Shown here: one piece after another, positions 21,800 to 33,749 of the stretch
Layout: each line of letters begins with the position of its first letter
How positions within the stretch are numbered: position 1 is the first letter of the stretch
Assembly (NCBI RefSeq): GCF_041956535.1
Contig: NW_027192204.1
Location: 682,186 to 734,496, forward strand
Direction: 5' to 3'
Origin: Calcarisporiella thermophila CBS 279.70
Taxonomy: Eukaryota; Calcarisporiellomycota
DNA: 52,311 nucleotides
The notes under the pieces: generated by a model
The model's input: the letters and a program-made list of their open reading frames with translations, nothing else
What the model was told of the DNA's origin: nothing
The model's database searches: none
Position numbers and translations under genes: made by a program

Positions 21800-22412
21800 T
21801 ATCCGGATAAATTTGAAGAGTTTGTTGGCTGCGTAGTTTAATTTCGTGGTTTCACTGGCAGATTGTCTTTTTATAGTCTATTTTCTCAATGCCAAGCTGC
21901 TTGCCGCTCAATTACAATGACTACGTCATTAGAGCCGTGAAAAAAATTACCCTTTGAGCAGCCAAGCCATTTCATGCGATAAGCCACAATCGGGAATTTA
22001 AAGCACAAAAGGAAATTTCATCTATGAAAATCCTTTCTATAGATTGTTCCAAAGCGTCTGGTGGCGTGGCCACGTGTAGTGGTTGTATTGCACGAAAACC
22101 AGGTTTTGTATATTTATTTCAAGGGATGATCACCGCATTAGATGCATTAACTTCTATAATACACGGAGCTATTCAAATAGCTTTAGGATAAAATTTAGAT
22201 TATTAAATTGTATTAATGTAGACAACAGTAATCCCAGTATATTTATATACTGGTGATCATATGTACAGTATGTATGATCACACACCAATGAACAACCAAG
22301 AAATCACTTATATTTTAATATTTATTAGTGTAAATGAATATCATGACAATCCGGATTTATCTTAATTTACAACTTATATAAGCTAACCCTTGCTCTACTC
22401 AATCTCTTCCCG
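21800..22412. other. intergenic with twin hairpins
   Basis: Promoter of the NmrA-like gene and 3' region of cystathionine beta-synthase, both on the minus strand. The only notable structure is the pair of inverted repeats at 22234-22281. Confidence 0.6.
22234..22281. repeat. two adjoining perfect hairpins
   Basis: CCAGTATA (22234-22241) pairs with TATACTGG (22246-22253) over a 4-nt loop. GTGATCATA (22253-22261) pairs with TATGATCAC (22273-22281) over an 11-nt loop. They abut at 22253 and lie about 130 bases past the cystathionine beta-synthase stop codon. They could be a 3'-end structure or the footprint of a small excised element. Confidence 0.6.
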
Positions 22413-23659
22413 TTACAATCCATCGTCAATGAACTTGTTCTGCCTCATCCACCCATCATTCAAGAATTTGGTCATATAATTGCGCACTCCATCGGCCAAT
22501 AGTACCACACATTTTTGGCCATATCCAAGCTCTCTTGCAACTTCAATGGCGGCAGCCATTGCAGAGCCGGAAGAACCGCCACATAGCAAGCCCTCTTCCC
22601 GAATAAGGCGACGTGACATCAAGAAAGACATCTTGTCATCAACTTTGAACCACCTGTCGACAATCGACCGATCAAGTGCACGCGGAATAAACTCATGACC
22701 AAGTCCTTCAACCAAATAACTATTCACACTGTTATTGAGCGATTCGGGTTGGGCGAGAATTGACCCATGAGCATCTACTGCCACAATTTTGACTTCAGGG
22801 CATTTCTCCTTCAGCTTGCGTGCGACTCCAGTCACTGTGCCTCCTGTACCAGCAACTGCCACAAACATATCTACTTTTCCGCCACAAGCATGCAGGATCT
22901 CTTCTGCAGTAGTATCATAGTGAGCAATGGGGTTGTATGGGTTATTGAACTGGTCTAAAATTACAGAATCTTTGATTTCTTTGTTTAACCGCTTGGCAAC
23001 ACTGATATTAGAATCAGGCGCATCCCATTTGGCTTCACTCGGAGTGCGAATAATCTCAGCACCTAGTGCTCTTAGTACATCGACCTTATCCTGAGAAATT
23101 TTCTCGGAGAGTGTGATGATAGTGCGGTATCCCTTAATAGCAGCAGCGAGCGCCAACCCAATGCCAGTATTTCCCGATGAGGGTTCAATTATCGTACTTC
23201 CGGGCTTTAGAATGCCTTGCTTTTCAGCCTCCTCAATCATGCGTTTACCAATACGATCTTTGACGGAACCACCAGCATTGAAGAACTCACACTTGGCAAC
23301 TATAAATAATGAAAAAAAAAATGCAGTTAACAACACGGATCCATGACTGATAAAAGCTATCCAATTATTATAGTACGCAAATCACACTTGAGTCCCTCTG
23401 AATTTGCTATTCTGTTTATACGAACGAGAGGGGTATTCCCAATATGATCAAGAATAGAGTCTAAGATAAGAGGTTGTGATACACTGAATTTAAAAAGGAG
23501 GTAGTGTTAATATTCAAAATATATATGATGCGAAAAACACAATACAAAGTCAGATTCCAGCGCGCACCTTTTGACATGGTTATAATCGTCCCTCACAGTT
23601 GGATCCCAACAAGGATTGTCAAGATAGGCAGGATTTGCCTTGTCGATTGCTTTTGTCAT
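22413..23659 (-). CDS. cystathionine beta-synthase, catalytic core only
   Basis: Three exons (23659-23568, 23483-23377, 23299-22413) give 361 residues. The core is unmistakable: [17 protein letters not shown], then [19 protein letters not shown] with the PLP-binding lysine at residue 80, [14 protein letters not shown] at 107-120, [25 protein letters not shown], and [14 protein letters not shown], which separates CBS from plain cysteine synthase. The enzyme condenses serine and homocysteine to cystathionine and can release hydrogen sulfide. The regulatory Bateman (CBS-pair) C-terminus of yeast and animal enzymes is absent: the protein stops soon after [10 protein letters not shown]. The start is set by the ATG at 23659; an apparent hydrophobic start at 23336 is just intron sequence read through. 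No lesion. Confidence 0.88.
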
Positions 23660-25171
23660 TTATTGTCGCTTCCAAGATATGATGGGAAATGAAAAAGAAC
23701 CAGTCCTTTTTATTTGAAACTTATAGTTGTCGAAAATATTGAAGTATTCTCCTATCGTGGGAAAAAGGGTGAGCATGAACGTATCAATGTGACGTGGAGT
23801 CCTAAAAGTATACCCAGAGAGCCATGATTAAAAATGCACTTGAATATTTATTATTTCACGTTATGATGTCTGCAAGCTGAAGTGTGATGACGCATAGCAA
23901 GATCTTATAAAAAGTACCCATAAGAAAACTCCGATAAAAAATCAAGTGATCATTAGAGAAAGAAGATTCGCAGAAAATATATTGGTTCAACCAAAATTAA
24001 GTTGGTACAAATGTCCAAAATTCGGCGCATAATAATGCTTGGTTTTTTAAATTCTCGGCCATGAGCATATTTTTAGAGGAAATGAATCTCCGATATCTCC
24101 GAATAATCTTCATAGTAATAAACATTATCGATTTCAGATTAAGTCACAGTAGATGACACGATAAAACAAATTAAAGCATGCTCCCGTATGGTATAAAATC
24201 TGTTTGGACGTCGTTGGAAATACATCTTGCAAAAGTATGTGACGTTGCAGTTTGTGACGCAACACTATCTCTAAATTTACTGTGTTTCTAACTAGCTTGC
24301 CAGGTCAATAAACCATTTGAAATAAGGAATGTAAAATCCATCAATCCACATGCATCTTAATACAGATGATAATATAAAACCTATAATCTAACCTTCTTCT
24401 CAATAAAATGTTGAATATAGCACCTTTTCGAAAAACGTTATCATAATCCAAAATTTTAATGTTATAGACTATATTATTACTACCCTTAGAGGATGGAAGT
24501 AGACAAAATCGTTAAAAATACTATACAAAATAATCACAATCCTTAGAGCACATGAAAGCAACATTTAAATAGGAAAACTTGGAGCGATAGAGAGGGGTTG
24601 AAATTGTAAAATTGTAATATGCATTTTGGGAAGCTTTAGGTTTCTGCATGTCGACAATTTTTGTGCTTTGGATAGTACTAAGTATTGTCAGTGATTTACT
24701 ATTAGAAGTTAATAAAAAGAGTGCAAATTTTAACATATTTTATGTTCACAATTATAATAAAATTGCGAAATAATATGGTTTACTGTATGTCTGTTTATTC
24801 CATAAAATCTCTCCCCCCAACAATTCGCAAATTGACTAATCCTCTGTAGAACACATAGGGCTCGTTAGGCCAACAGATTCAAAGATTTGACATGAGGCTG
24901 ATGGATACTAAAGAGCTTAAAGCCTTATACTGTAAGCTATAAAAGACTTTAGTATATTTAAGGGTCTTATCTACCTACATAACACTTTTCAATTCCCAAA
25001 TATCATACTACTTAGACCAACTGTAAATTACATGCTCAGAAAAACCTTTTCCATTCATTCTTCAGTATTCATATTATTATTATTCGATATTAGAAATCTC
25101 TACTCTATACTGTGGTATTTCCAAGACACTTAAAAACTCTATTTAATATATTAATCTAATCCTGCGTTAAT
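23660..25171. other. intergenic, no gene seen
   Basis: 1.5 kb of AT-rich DNA upstream of cystathionine beta-synthase and downstream of the SDR gene. Short frames (up to 71 codons) have no support. No repeat pair was noticed. Confidence 0.55.
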
Positions 25172-26395
25172 CTACATATCAACAGTAGAGTGTGCAAGGC
25201 AGCCATCTACTACGATGGTTGCTCCATTCGTGTATGCGCCCGCACGTGAAGCTAGATAAATACATGTTCCAGCAATATCTTCGGCTGAGCCTGGGCGGCC
25301 TGCTGGAATTGTTTTCTTGATAAATTCGCTTATCATTGACTCATTGAATTGCGAAAAAACTTCTTTCGTCATTTCTGATCGCAATATTCCTGGTGCAATT
25401 GTGTTCACAGTGATATTGCGCTGACCTAGTAGAGGGGCAAGTGCCTCGGTCATCCGATGAAGTCCAGCTTTGGATATACTGTACATATAAGTTGGTATCG
25501 ACGAATTCACCCATACGGTAATTGAGCCTATCATAATAACACGGCTCGGATCTTGTGGTGTACTCTTAGCAGTTAGGAGCGGAATAAGTCTGTCCATGCA
25601 AACAAGCAGAAAGAACTCTTTTTAGTCAATTACTCGATTTTCAAAATGCTTGAAGCAAACTTTTCTAAAAATCATTTTAAAACTCCAAACACTAAAAAAT
25701 ATAACTTACGATTTGGTCAAAAAATAAGGCGCTTTCAAGTTTAAATCGATTATTTCGTCCCATTTTGCTTCAGTGCTAGCTTCAAATTCTTGCGAATTAT
25801 ATGCTCCTGCATTATTTACTAGCACATCGAGATGATCCTCCCTTTTCTTCAGTTCTTCAACAAGTCGTTTTATTCCTTCTGAGCTTTGTAAATCAGCAGG
25901 AATGCTGATGCATTGACCGGGTCCTTGTTCGCAAAGCCTGGCAGCGACCTGGAGCATATTTCAATAAAATAAGGCATATTTTATAAGAGAGAGGTAATTT
26001 GCGATCCATAGAATGGAGAATCATTGAAGGGATATTTGCTTTACCTTATCACATACATCGGCAGATCTGCTGGAGATATAAACCTTCGCGCCATTAGAAA
26101 CGAATCCCTATATATACAATGTGTGGCATAATGAGATAATAATGAAGAAAATGAGGTTGTTTTTCAGTTGGTTTAATTTGTCTAGCTATAGTTCTTTCGC
26201 AATAAACTTTCGCAATTATAGAATCCTTACAGTTGCGATCATCTCTCCAATACTATATACAACATATAAGAGGAAGTGAGATACTTTGTAAACAAGACGG
26301 TATTGACTAATTATCACAAATAACACTCACCCACGACCTCCACCGGTAACAAGTACAACCTTGTTCTTAACGGTAAATAACTTTGATATTTCCAT
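25172..26395 (-). CDS. classical short-chain dehydrogenase/reductase (3-oxoacyl-reductase-like)
   Basis: Five exons (26395-26331, 26252-26231, 26107-26045, 25948-25710, 25589-25172) give 268 residues. TGGGRGIG at residues 17-24 is the cofactor loop, NNAG is at 95-98, and the catalytic set is Ser152 with Tyr166 and Lys170 (YSISK). NTIAPG and the C-terminal VVDG are in the usual places. The nearest general pattern is 3-oxoacyl-reductase or RhlG-like enzymes that reduce ketones with NADPH; the substrate is unknown. Exon 2 is only 22 nt yet supplies the last residues of the nucleotide-binding loop, so correct splicing is essential. The C-terminus ends STVDM, which is not a strong targeting signal. 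The gene looks intact. Confidence 0.86.
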
Positions 26396-27033
26396 CGTGA
26401 AATTACTAAACGCTACTAAATTAAGACAGAATTATTGAGACAATTTGGAACAGGGTAAGCATATGCTTCCTAGATTATATTATATATAGTATGCCAAGGC
26501 TTAGTCAGAATATAATATTATATCTTGGTAAAATTGGTGTCACGTATACTTTGTTTATGTTAAATAAATTCCGTTTAAGTGCGGTATATACAGTCGCATA
26601 TGAATCACCGCTTGTTGGATCATAACCATTGGTTGGGATTAGTCATTTTGAGAGGAGTCACAGCGGAAGAACGGAAACAAGAGAATCCGTTGTAATAAAA
26701 ATTAGTTATTCTGTATTAAGCTGACAAAGAGAAGGGTATTATTACGGCCAATTATATTTACTTACTACAATGTCTACCATAAATTGAGGCATCCCTGTTG
26801 TGAACATAATTTGCTCTCCTGAATGAATACTATCACTAGTAAGTATTGTTATTAAAAATAATTTTAACATTACTGCTACCAAAATATTATGATGATCGGA
26901 GGTATACGAATAATTGTCACGGAGTTTTTCTTTTAATTATCCATTTTACATTTTGTATATAAACTATTATATAAACTAGTCACGTATATTTGATAAATAA
27001 TTTTTTGCAGAGCTATTATTTTCGAGTTCATAG
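26396..27033. other. intergenic, no gene seen
   Basis: Upstream of the SDR gene. AT-rich, no coding signal. It ends where the dispersed repeat begins. Confidence 0.55.
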
Positions 27034-27862
27034 AGTGATACAATACGTCATCATGAATTTCTCATTATTAGTAGAGTTATATTATGGAGGCAAAAGGAAG
27101 GCGAAATTGTTTCGAGGACAGATTTCGATGCTAGTGGACAATTGAAAGTAGAATTGCCTTGATATCAAGGAACTCTGTTACATGATGTTGCTTTTCCATC
27201 CGTATGAATTAAGTGGAAGTTAAGTAATATTAGTGTGGGCAAGATTGAAGCTTCAGTAGTCGAGATTCTATCAACAACTTTACCATAGGCGATCTCCAGA
27301 GTAATGGATCTGCTTGTATGATGCTACTTCGAGAGTTATGGTAGAGTTTGTAACCGCCGTTTGGGGAAATTTTTCCAATTATAAACGGCGCTAGAAAGGA
27401 GCATGGGAAATCGTTTTTCCTCCAGAACTTGCTGTAGATTCATTTCATCAACACATTCATCGACAGAAATTTAACAGAAAAGATGGACGTAATAAGTCAT
27501 GGAGACAGGGATTTGGTATATACTTAGTTGATCCGAGATTACATTATATTTCAGGAAGGCGTTCAAAGTCGGAAACTTAATTATCGTGTGTAATATTTTC
27601 TCTATCGCATACGAACTTAAACACGACAATCCAATTCATCAGAAAATCGCAGAATCATTTTCAGCATATTGACGAGGTTCCAACATCTAGAATCTCTAAC
27701 ATTTGAACATTATGTTGTAGAAGAGGGGCTCACATTTGTTTTTGTGAATGACAGAGCATGCAATAGATAAAGAATGATCGATGACTGAATCCAGAGCCAG
27801 AGAAATAGAGAAAAGTATTACTAATATACTCTTCAACTGTTCGTTGTCTGCCTGTGAATGCT
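27034..27862. repeat. old dispersed repeat, copy A
   Basis: About 820 bases align colinearly, in the same orientation, with 44876-45692. Landmarks in both copies are TACGTCATCATGAATTTCTC, AAGTGGAAGTTAA, GAGGCGATCTCCAG or a close variant, CTTCGAGAGTTATG, GTAGATTCATTTC, AGAATCATTTTCAGCA and ATATACTCTTCAAC. Many substitutions and indels separate the copies, and neither keeps a reading frame, so this is an ancient non-coding or coding-dead element. A further shared block (GAAAGAGGTGAGGAACAA) lies near 28795 and 45880, so copy A seems to carry about 780 extra bases at 27870-28740. Confidence 0.7.
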
Positions 27863-27941
27863 TTGCCATTAGAGAGCACAAGTGAAAGAGTACTGGAATT
27901 TTGCATAAGGCTACTAAGATTCTTAGGTATAAAATGCCATC

Positions 27942-27970
27942 CATCACTATCACTATCACTATCACTATCA
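27942..27970. repeat. ATCACT microsatellite
   Basis: About five consecutive ATCACT hexamers. It may vary in copy number between strains. Confidence 0.8.
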
Positions 27971-29252
27971 AAGTTAATGGTTTTGTTAATTTACTATGCA
28001 ATTATTACCAAAGTATACGGATTTAAGCACTACTGTGACGGCAAAGGGGCAACTCTGACGTCAATAAATTCCATACAAAGGGTTTCATCTTCATATCTGT
28101 AACGAAACGAGAGCTGATCAGGATTTCTCTGGAAAGTTCGGTCGTTTGTAATTTTCTACAACGTTCTATCAGTTCATGACAAGTATAAACATGCCTTTTA
28201 TTCGTATTTCTTGATGTACAATCTTAGTTTTTCTTGACTTTTCTTGATTTCTCTTTATCTATTTTAACCTTGATTTTGCCTTGATTCTTGAATAACATTC
28301 TAGTTTTTTCCTGAATTCTTTACAATTGAATCTTGAATCTTGATCTAGAAACTTGAATATGAACTGTTAAAATAATGTAACCAGGCTCGTAAAGTAGACA
28401 GATGATCTTAATAAAATATAGAGATCGATGAGGAGCAAAAAGAAACAATAACTGGTTTTTAAATAAGAAAAGAACATGAAATCTCCGATGAATATATCTT
28501 AACATAAATATTTTACGAAAAAATAACAAAGTAATAGCTAAGCCATAATAAGTTAATAATCATGATATTATATCATATCATGAGAAAAGATGTAAGCGAG
28601 CCGTCCTGTTACAAGTGAGTCTAAAATAATTGATTGATTAGAGTAGAATGTGAACTCTATATAAATGAAGATTTCATAAAAGATGTGAAACTTTTACAAT
28701 TTATATAAACGCTAGCATTTATAGTTTTTCTTCTGATGTTTCTGTAACAGTTGTGGCTGTTGGGGGGAAGAGAGGTGACCTTAATAGTAGAAAGAAAGAG
28801 GTGAGGAACAAGAGAATAAGAAAGGTTGGCTCATATAGGGGAAAACATAGTGATTCGAAAGAGGATTGGATTCAGTAAAGGTAAAGGAATGTAGTCACAA
28901 TTGGATCTGAGTAGGATCAAGAGTCTGTGGTGTTACAGTTGCTTTATTTCAAAGTTCTCTGTATTTAAGATACAGTAGAGCGAATAATGTAATGTAAAAA
29001 TTCATCAGACTTTTGTCATTCCTGAGCTTTTTCATCATCCATTAGACTTATTATAAAAAATATATAATTATTTTATTGTTTATTTATTTATTATTATGTT
29101 GGATTATATATATTATATTAGGCATCATCAGAAAATTTTCATCAACTAATAGTTTGACTGTGATATGAGTTCGAGATTCTGAATCAAGAACCTATCCCAA
29201 ATGAATATTAAAATTATGGTTTTTAAACCATCATACCATATGCTATAAAACT
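27971..29252. other. intergenic, no gene seen
   Basis: Contains CTTGATT-type loose repeats near 28210-28330 and the short block shared with the second dispersed-repeat copy near 28795. No gene. TACAGTAGAGCGAAT at 28973 loosely resembles the window's terminal repeat. Confidence 0.5.
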
Positions 29253-30609
29253 TTAGTTCTCTGTTGCTCGAAGCTCAACTTTATGCCATAATTCCTCCAG
29301 GTCATTGCCAATCATTCTATGCGTCTCCTCCTCCAACATCCGGGCCGAAAGCGTACGTTTGGAGATCGAAGCCAGAGACTCCTCACGAGCGAGAGCAACT
29401 AGAAGAGCGTGATGAGTATAAATGCTTTAAAACAGCAACAGAAAAGAAAAAACGAAAGTGCAAAAAAAAAAAATGGAAAAAATGGAATAAGAATTCAACT
29501 CACCATGAATATAAACCGCAGCCCGCTTGCCACTAAACATTGCATGTGGCACATTGGTACTTCCATCGCTGTTGGCGTCTCCAACTGCGTATACCCCATT
29601 AAGGCTCGTCTGCATATCACTGTTTACCTGAATCTTCTTATCAACCATAGTGAGATTTAGCTTAGCCGGTAGAGTCGAGAGTTGGTCAGAAGGGAAGTTG
29701 GCAAGGAAGGCATTACGTTCCACGCTGGAGCCATCTGCCAAATTCACTAGGAACTTATCGAACTGCAGGCCCTTCTCTGGATCATGAACCTCCGCACCAT
29801 CCTGAAGGCGGTCGATAGAGGTGATTGTTAAATTATTGATTTTGACGTTGTATGCCGCAAGCTGTGCTTTCCAGTTGGGGTATTTAGCAGCCAAAGCAGC
29901 TTCGTTTTCAGGAGTGTAAGTGCCATTTACAAAAGCGATGATGTCGGAATTCAGGGTCTTAATTTCAAGGACACCGCCCATGACATCTGGCAGGGGGCCT
30001 AGGATTCCGAAAGGTTGGTCGCGGTGCTCGTAGCCATCACACCAGGGACACCAAAAGATGCCCTTGCCCCAGGCTTCCACTACCCCTGGAGTCGAGGGGA
30101 GGATGTCCTTCATGCCAGTGCCCAGGATGATTCTGCGCGCAGTGTAGTCGTGTCCCTTGTCATCAACTACGCGAAAACGCGAGCCGTTGTTGTAGGGCGT
30201 GATCGACATTACGGTTGCGTTCTTCATTGTGACGGTGGGGTACTTGCTAATCTGCTCGCGTGCCAGAGCTCGGAAAACACTGGGAACAGTCCCTAGTAGT
30301 TTGCCTGTCACTTTCACTGGTATCTGAGCTCTAGAAATACCACACTGGCTTACCATCATTACCGATCACATCGTGCATTTCTCTCGTTGCTGCATTGCGA
30401 TATTCACCGGAATCTAACATGAGGGTCTTTCTCCGAACTCGAGCCAGGCCGCTCGTAGCACTGAGACCAGCCGGGCCACCGCCGACCACGATCACATCAT
30501 AGTCGACTTTGTTGGACGATGGATGGCCTGCCGGATGGATGGCGACAGCAACAGCAAATGGCAAGAATGATAGAAGGAGGGCTGCAAGTGTAGCCCTAAG
30601 CATAGCCAT
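29253..30609 (-). CDS. secretory-pathway FAD dithiol oxidase (GliT/TrxB-like)
   Basis: Three exons (30609-30354, 30292-29504, 29398-29253) give 396 residues. Residues 1-23 form a signal peptide (MAMLRATLAALLLSFLPFAV...). The FAD loop VIVVGGGPAGLSA is at 39-51, the redox centre C-P-W-C is at 167-170 (FWCPWCDGYEHRDQPFG), and GVYAVGDANSDG is the second FAD motif near the C-terminus. This is the thioredoxin-reductase-like family that includes GliT, HlmI and DepH, which form disulfides in small molecules. The clear signal peptide is unusual compared with cytosolic GliT and suggests secretion or an ER location. The last exon was chosen because its acceptor restores the family ending (YIHVALAREESLASI). 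No non-ribosomal peptide synthetase lies nearby, so a gliotoxin-type pathway is not implied. Confidence 0.85.
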
Positions 30610-30697
30610 GGAGACAACACTAGCGACGCTTATAGTGGTAAAATCTATTGAGGGGGAAACCTAGAAAGAAATAGTTCCAGTACTTTTTCCAAGCACC

Positions 30698-30704
30698 CTT
30701 TATA
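30698..30704 (-). promoter_or_regulatory. TATA box of the GliT-like gene
   Basis: TATAAAG on the minus strand, about 90 bases before the ATG. Confidence 0.5.
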
Positions 30705-32257
30705 AGCTTATAAACTCTCCTACTGAACCGCCTATCTCTATCGGATCGGAGTATAACAAAGCTTATAATTCTCAAATTCTCAAATTGTAAATTTCACCTA
30801 AAATCTGCAGTTGAATGTAAACAATTAACCAGTTGGCACGGTATCAGTAAATATATGGTTCAAATTAAACATCATGATGATATAGTTTATACATAAACCA
30901 AGCCTAGAATACAGTCTGTTTTACATAAATTACATGTAAACTTACCCAAGTGGGGGACTCAACCTATAAAAACGTTATAAATCGGAATATATGCTACATG
31001 AGTGGGCTTTACCTTTTCTCTGCAATCGCATATATTGGAAAAATGCAATTTCAACTGGTATTTCGATTTAATTTGCAGCTTCTTTAATAAGCTCCGATAG
31101 GAGAGCTGGGAAAAAGCAAAATCAAAACTTAATTTTGGAACTAAAGGGTCCAGATCACGGAACAACCCGGTAAACCGGGCGTCCTATTTCTCAGCCCTAC
31201 GCTCCTATTTTTACCCGATCCTAAAAGGCGTTCGCAGGGTGGCCTCGAAAGTCGCAATGAGCTCAAAGCAACTTTCTCAAGAGGACGCCTTACAGGATGA
31301 TGCTTGCAGATGATGCGGATGACGATTGGGCAGTGTGAACCAGCACTGAAAGAAGTCCACGTTTGGAAAATGCTTGGATCGATGTAACGGTAAAATGCTT
31401 AAAACTGACACAGTGAAAACGAAACCTTCCCTTAGTCACAAAATTCCCTACAAAAAGCCCTCGTTATCGTATAAGATCAGACCATAAATTTAAAGTTGGC
31501 TCGCCTAGTTTTAATCTCCGCTTCCAATATATCCTAATTTGGTATCGTCCCAAGCTATCTTTTAAGGTTTAGCTTTTATTGAGTTAACCATATATGAAAG
31601 AATATTTTTCTCTTTTGACTGCGATCTACAGCCAAACGCGCGAGGATTCATTCGGAAAATTTTTGCGCTTGACTGTAATCTACAGCCAAAAGCGTGAGAA
31701 TACGTCCGAGTTTAGCTGATTTCTATTGAAAAAAGACATTGTGCATATCTTTTACGTCTGAAAGCAGCAGAAAAATCTGCTTAGCCAATTGCCATCAAAT
31801 AAAAAAATAACAATATGGATATTTTTGATTCCCCGTCAACACCCCGTCAACACCCCATCAACACTCGCAATAGTCCAATTGATAGAGGACTGAAATAAGA
31901 ACTATCCCTCTTGGATATTCCTTTACATTCATACTCGCTGTTTAGCAGCTTGATTACGGCACCGTATACGGTTCTCTAATCATCCGCTTGAATCAATTCC
32001 ATTTTACCTGTATACCAAGAAACGATGTTACAGTAGATTGAATAGGTTAACTTGGTTAAGAATAAAAGAACACTTCCATTCCAAGTCATAAGTAAATACA
32101 GTAATTAGTTACTCTATCAGATCTAAGAATATGGCAATGGATCCAAGAAACAATAAAAAGTGATATCTTTCTTCTGTCTAAAACCAGCTTGCCTTCGATA
32201 TTGTTTAACTTGTACTATCAGGACGGCGTTAGAATAGCTATTTGAAACCAAGCCGTA
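30705..32257. other. intergenic with small tandem repeats
   Basis: No gene. Two degenerate units of a 54-bp-period direct repeat start at 31615 and 31669 (both contain ATCTACAGCCAAA and a GCG-rich tail). Three 11-bp units (CCCCGTCAACA, last one CCCCATCAACA) fill 31831-31863. The region 31140-31400 is less AT-rich and may be decayed transposon sequence. Confidence 0.55.
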
Positions 32258-33740
32258 TCATGTAAAAGGTGTATTTCGAAGGTTATGGCTCATAGGGAAA
32301 AAGTGCCCGAAAAATTTTTTATTCAAATAAATTGCCCACGTAAAGAGTTCCTGCCAAAATGAGCTGGTGAACATGCTGTCTCGGTCGGACACAATGACAC
32401 GCGGTAATCCATGTAGACGGAACACAATGTCGAAGAAGAGACGTGCGACTTCCGGCGCTGTGACGGTGGACTTTGTCGGAACAAAATGAGCGCGTTTGGT
32501 GAGCCTATCGACAAACACAACAATAGAGTCATATCCGGATCTAGTTTTGGGTAGACCAACGATAAAACCCATCGACACTTGTTCCCATCTATCGCGAGGT
32601 ATGGGGGGTGGCTGAAGAAGACCGGGTGTTTGTTGATTGGTCAACTCGTTCCTTTGGCAAGAAGCGCAGTTAGCTATCGCTTCACATCGCGAGATAGGCG
32701 TGGCCAGTAGAAGTTTCTGCCAAGTTTGAGGTATGTCTTGTCGTAACCGGGGCGTCCTGAGATGGGTGTATCGTGGGACTCTTGTAAAAACCTTAGTCGT
32801 AAGTCGTTGTAATTGTGTACACAGAGGCGCTATGAGTCGTCAGTGGGGTCGTGGAAGTAAAGAAGGTCGTCTCGTAACTGAAATCGGCTGGTTTTTGATT
32901 TATCGTGAATGTTGAGCGAATCTGGGGTAACTTCAGGAGTCGGGCGAGCTCGTTAAAGTGTGAGTCTTGGTTGTAACCTTGTATTAGGTCGTTCAAAAGT
33001 TCTGGGGCTATATTAGTGGTCGATATGTAGTTAACAAGTGGAAGTGGGTTACGAGAAAGGGGGTCGACATTGCTATGTTTTTTTTCCTTGTTTGTGAACA
33101 ATGTGCATGTGTTCACGATGTGGTTGAATTTCCAGTGTCCAATGAATGAGTCGAGAGTCGGAACCTTTGAAGTCAAAGAGCCATTGTAGTGCGCTGTGGT
33201 CGGTTGTTAGTTGGAATTTTATCCATCGATGTAAGGATGTAACTTGCGGAGAGCTCAAATGACGGCAAGGCATTCCATTTCAGTGGCACTGTAATTTCGT
33301 TCGGTTGGGCTAAGTTGTCTGGAGAGGTAACAGATAACGCGTTCTTTTCCGTCATCCTGTACATGTCCAAGAACGGCACCGAGACCGGTTTTGTTGGCGT
33401 CTGTGTAGACAATGAAGGGCTAGGAAAAGATTGGCTGGGCAAGGATTGGCGCGGTGGTCAGTCGCTCTTTTAGGGTATAGGATGCAGTTTGTTGTTCATC
33501 GCCCCAAGTGAAACTACATTCTTGACGAGTAGTTGGGTTAGAGGGCTGGCTATGGTTGCGAAGCCTTTTACAAATCGTCTGTAGTAAGATGCTATGCCGA
33601 GAAATTGTTGAATTTCCTTGTGAGATTTGCTCAGCCACAAAACCGGTATTCCGGAGTGGGTCTGGTCTTTTGTTTGTGGTTCGTGGAGAAAGAGATCGTT
33701 CAACCACTTTTCTTCTGCTAATCCTCAAACTGCCGGATGA
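32258..33740 (-). mobile_element. degenerate Ty3/gypsy retrotransposon pol fragment
   Basis: Read on the minus strand the order is RT end, RNase H, integrase. RT is seen near 33700-33520 ([20 protein letters not shown]), RNase H near 33260-33090 (TTDHSALQWLFDFKG), and the integrase core near 32644-32330 (PRDRWEQVSMGFIVGLPKT, FVDRLTKRAHFVPTKS, HGLPRVIVSDRDSMF). Frames change several times and stops are common. Integrase stops matching at 32340, where other sequence takes over. gag, protease, the first half of RT and both LTRs are missing, so this is a dead, internally truncated copy. Confidence 0.85.
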
Positions 33741-33749
33741 GTAGATGCA

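Noticed and set aside
23299-23336. Hydrophobic N-terminus of the CBS frame as a signal peptide
   Set aside because: It is read-through of intron sequence. Splicing restores the conserved CBS N-terminus from 23659.
27942-27970. CRISPR-like or other functional array
   Set aside because: It is a simple hexanucleotide microsatellite without spacers.
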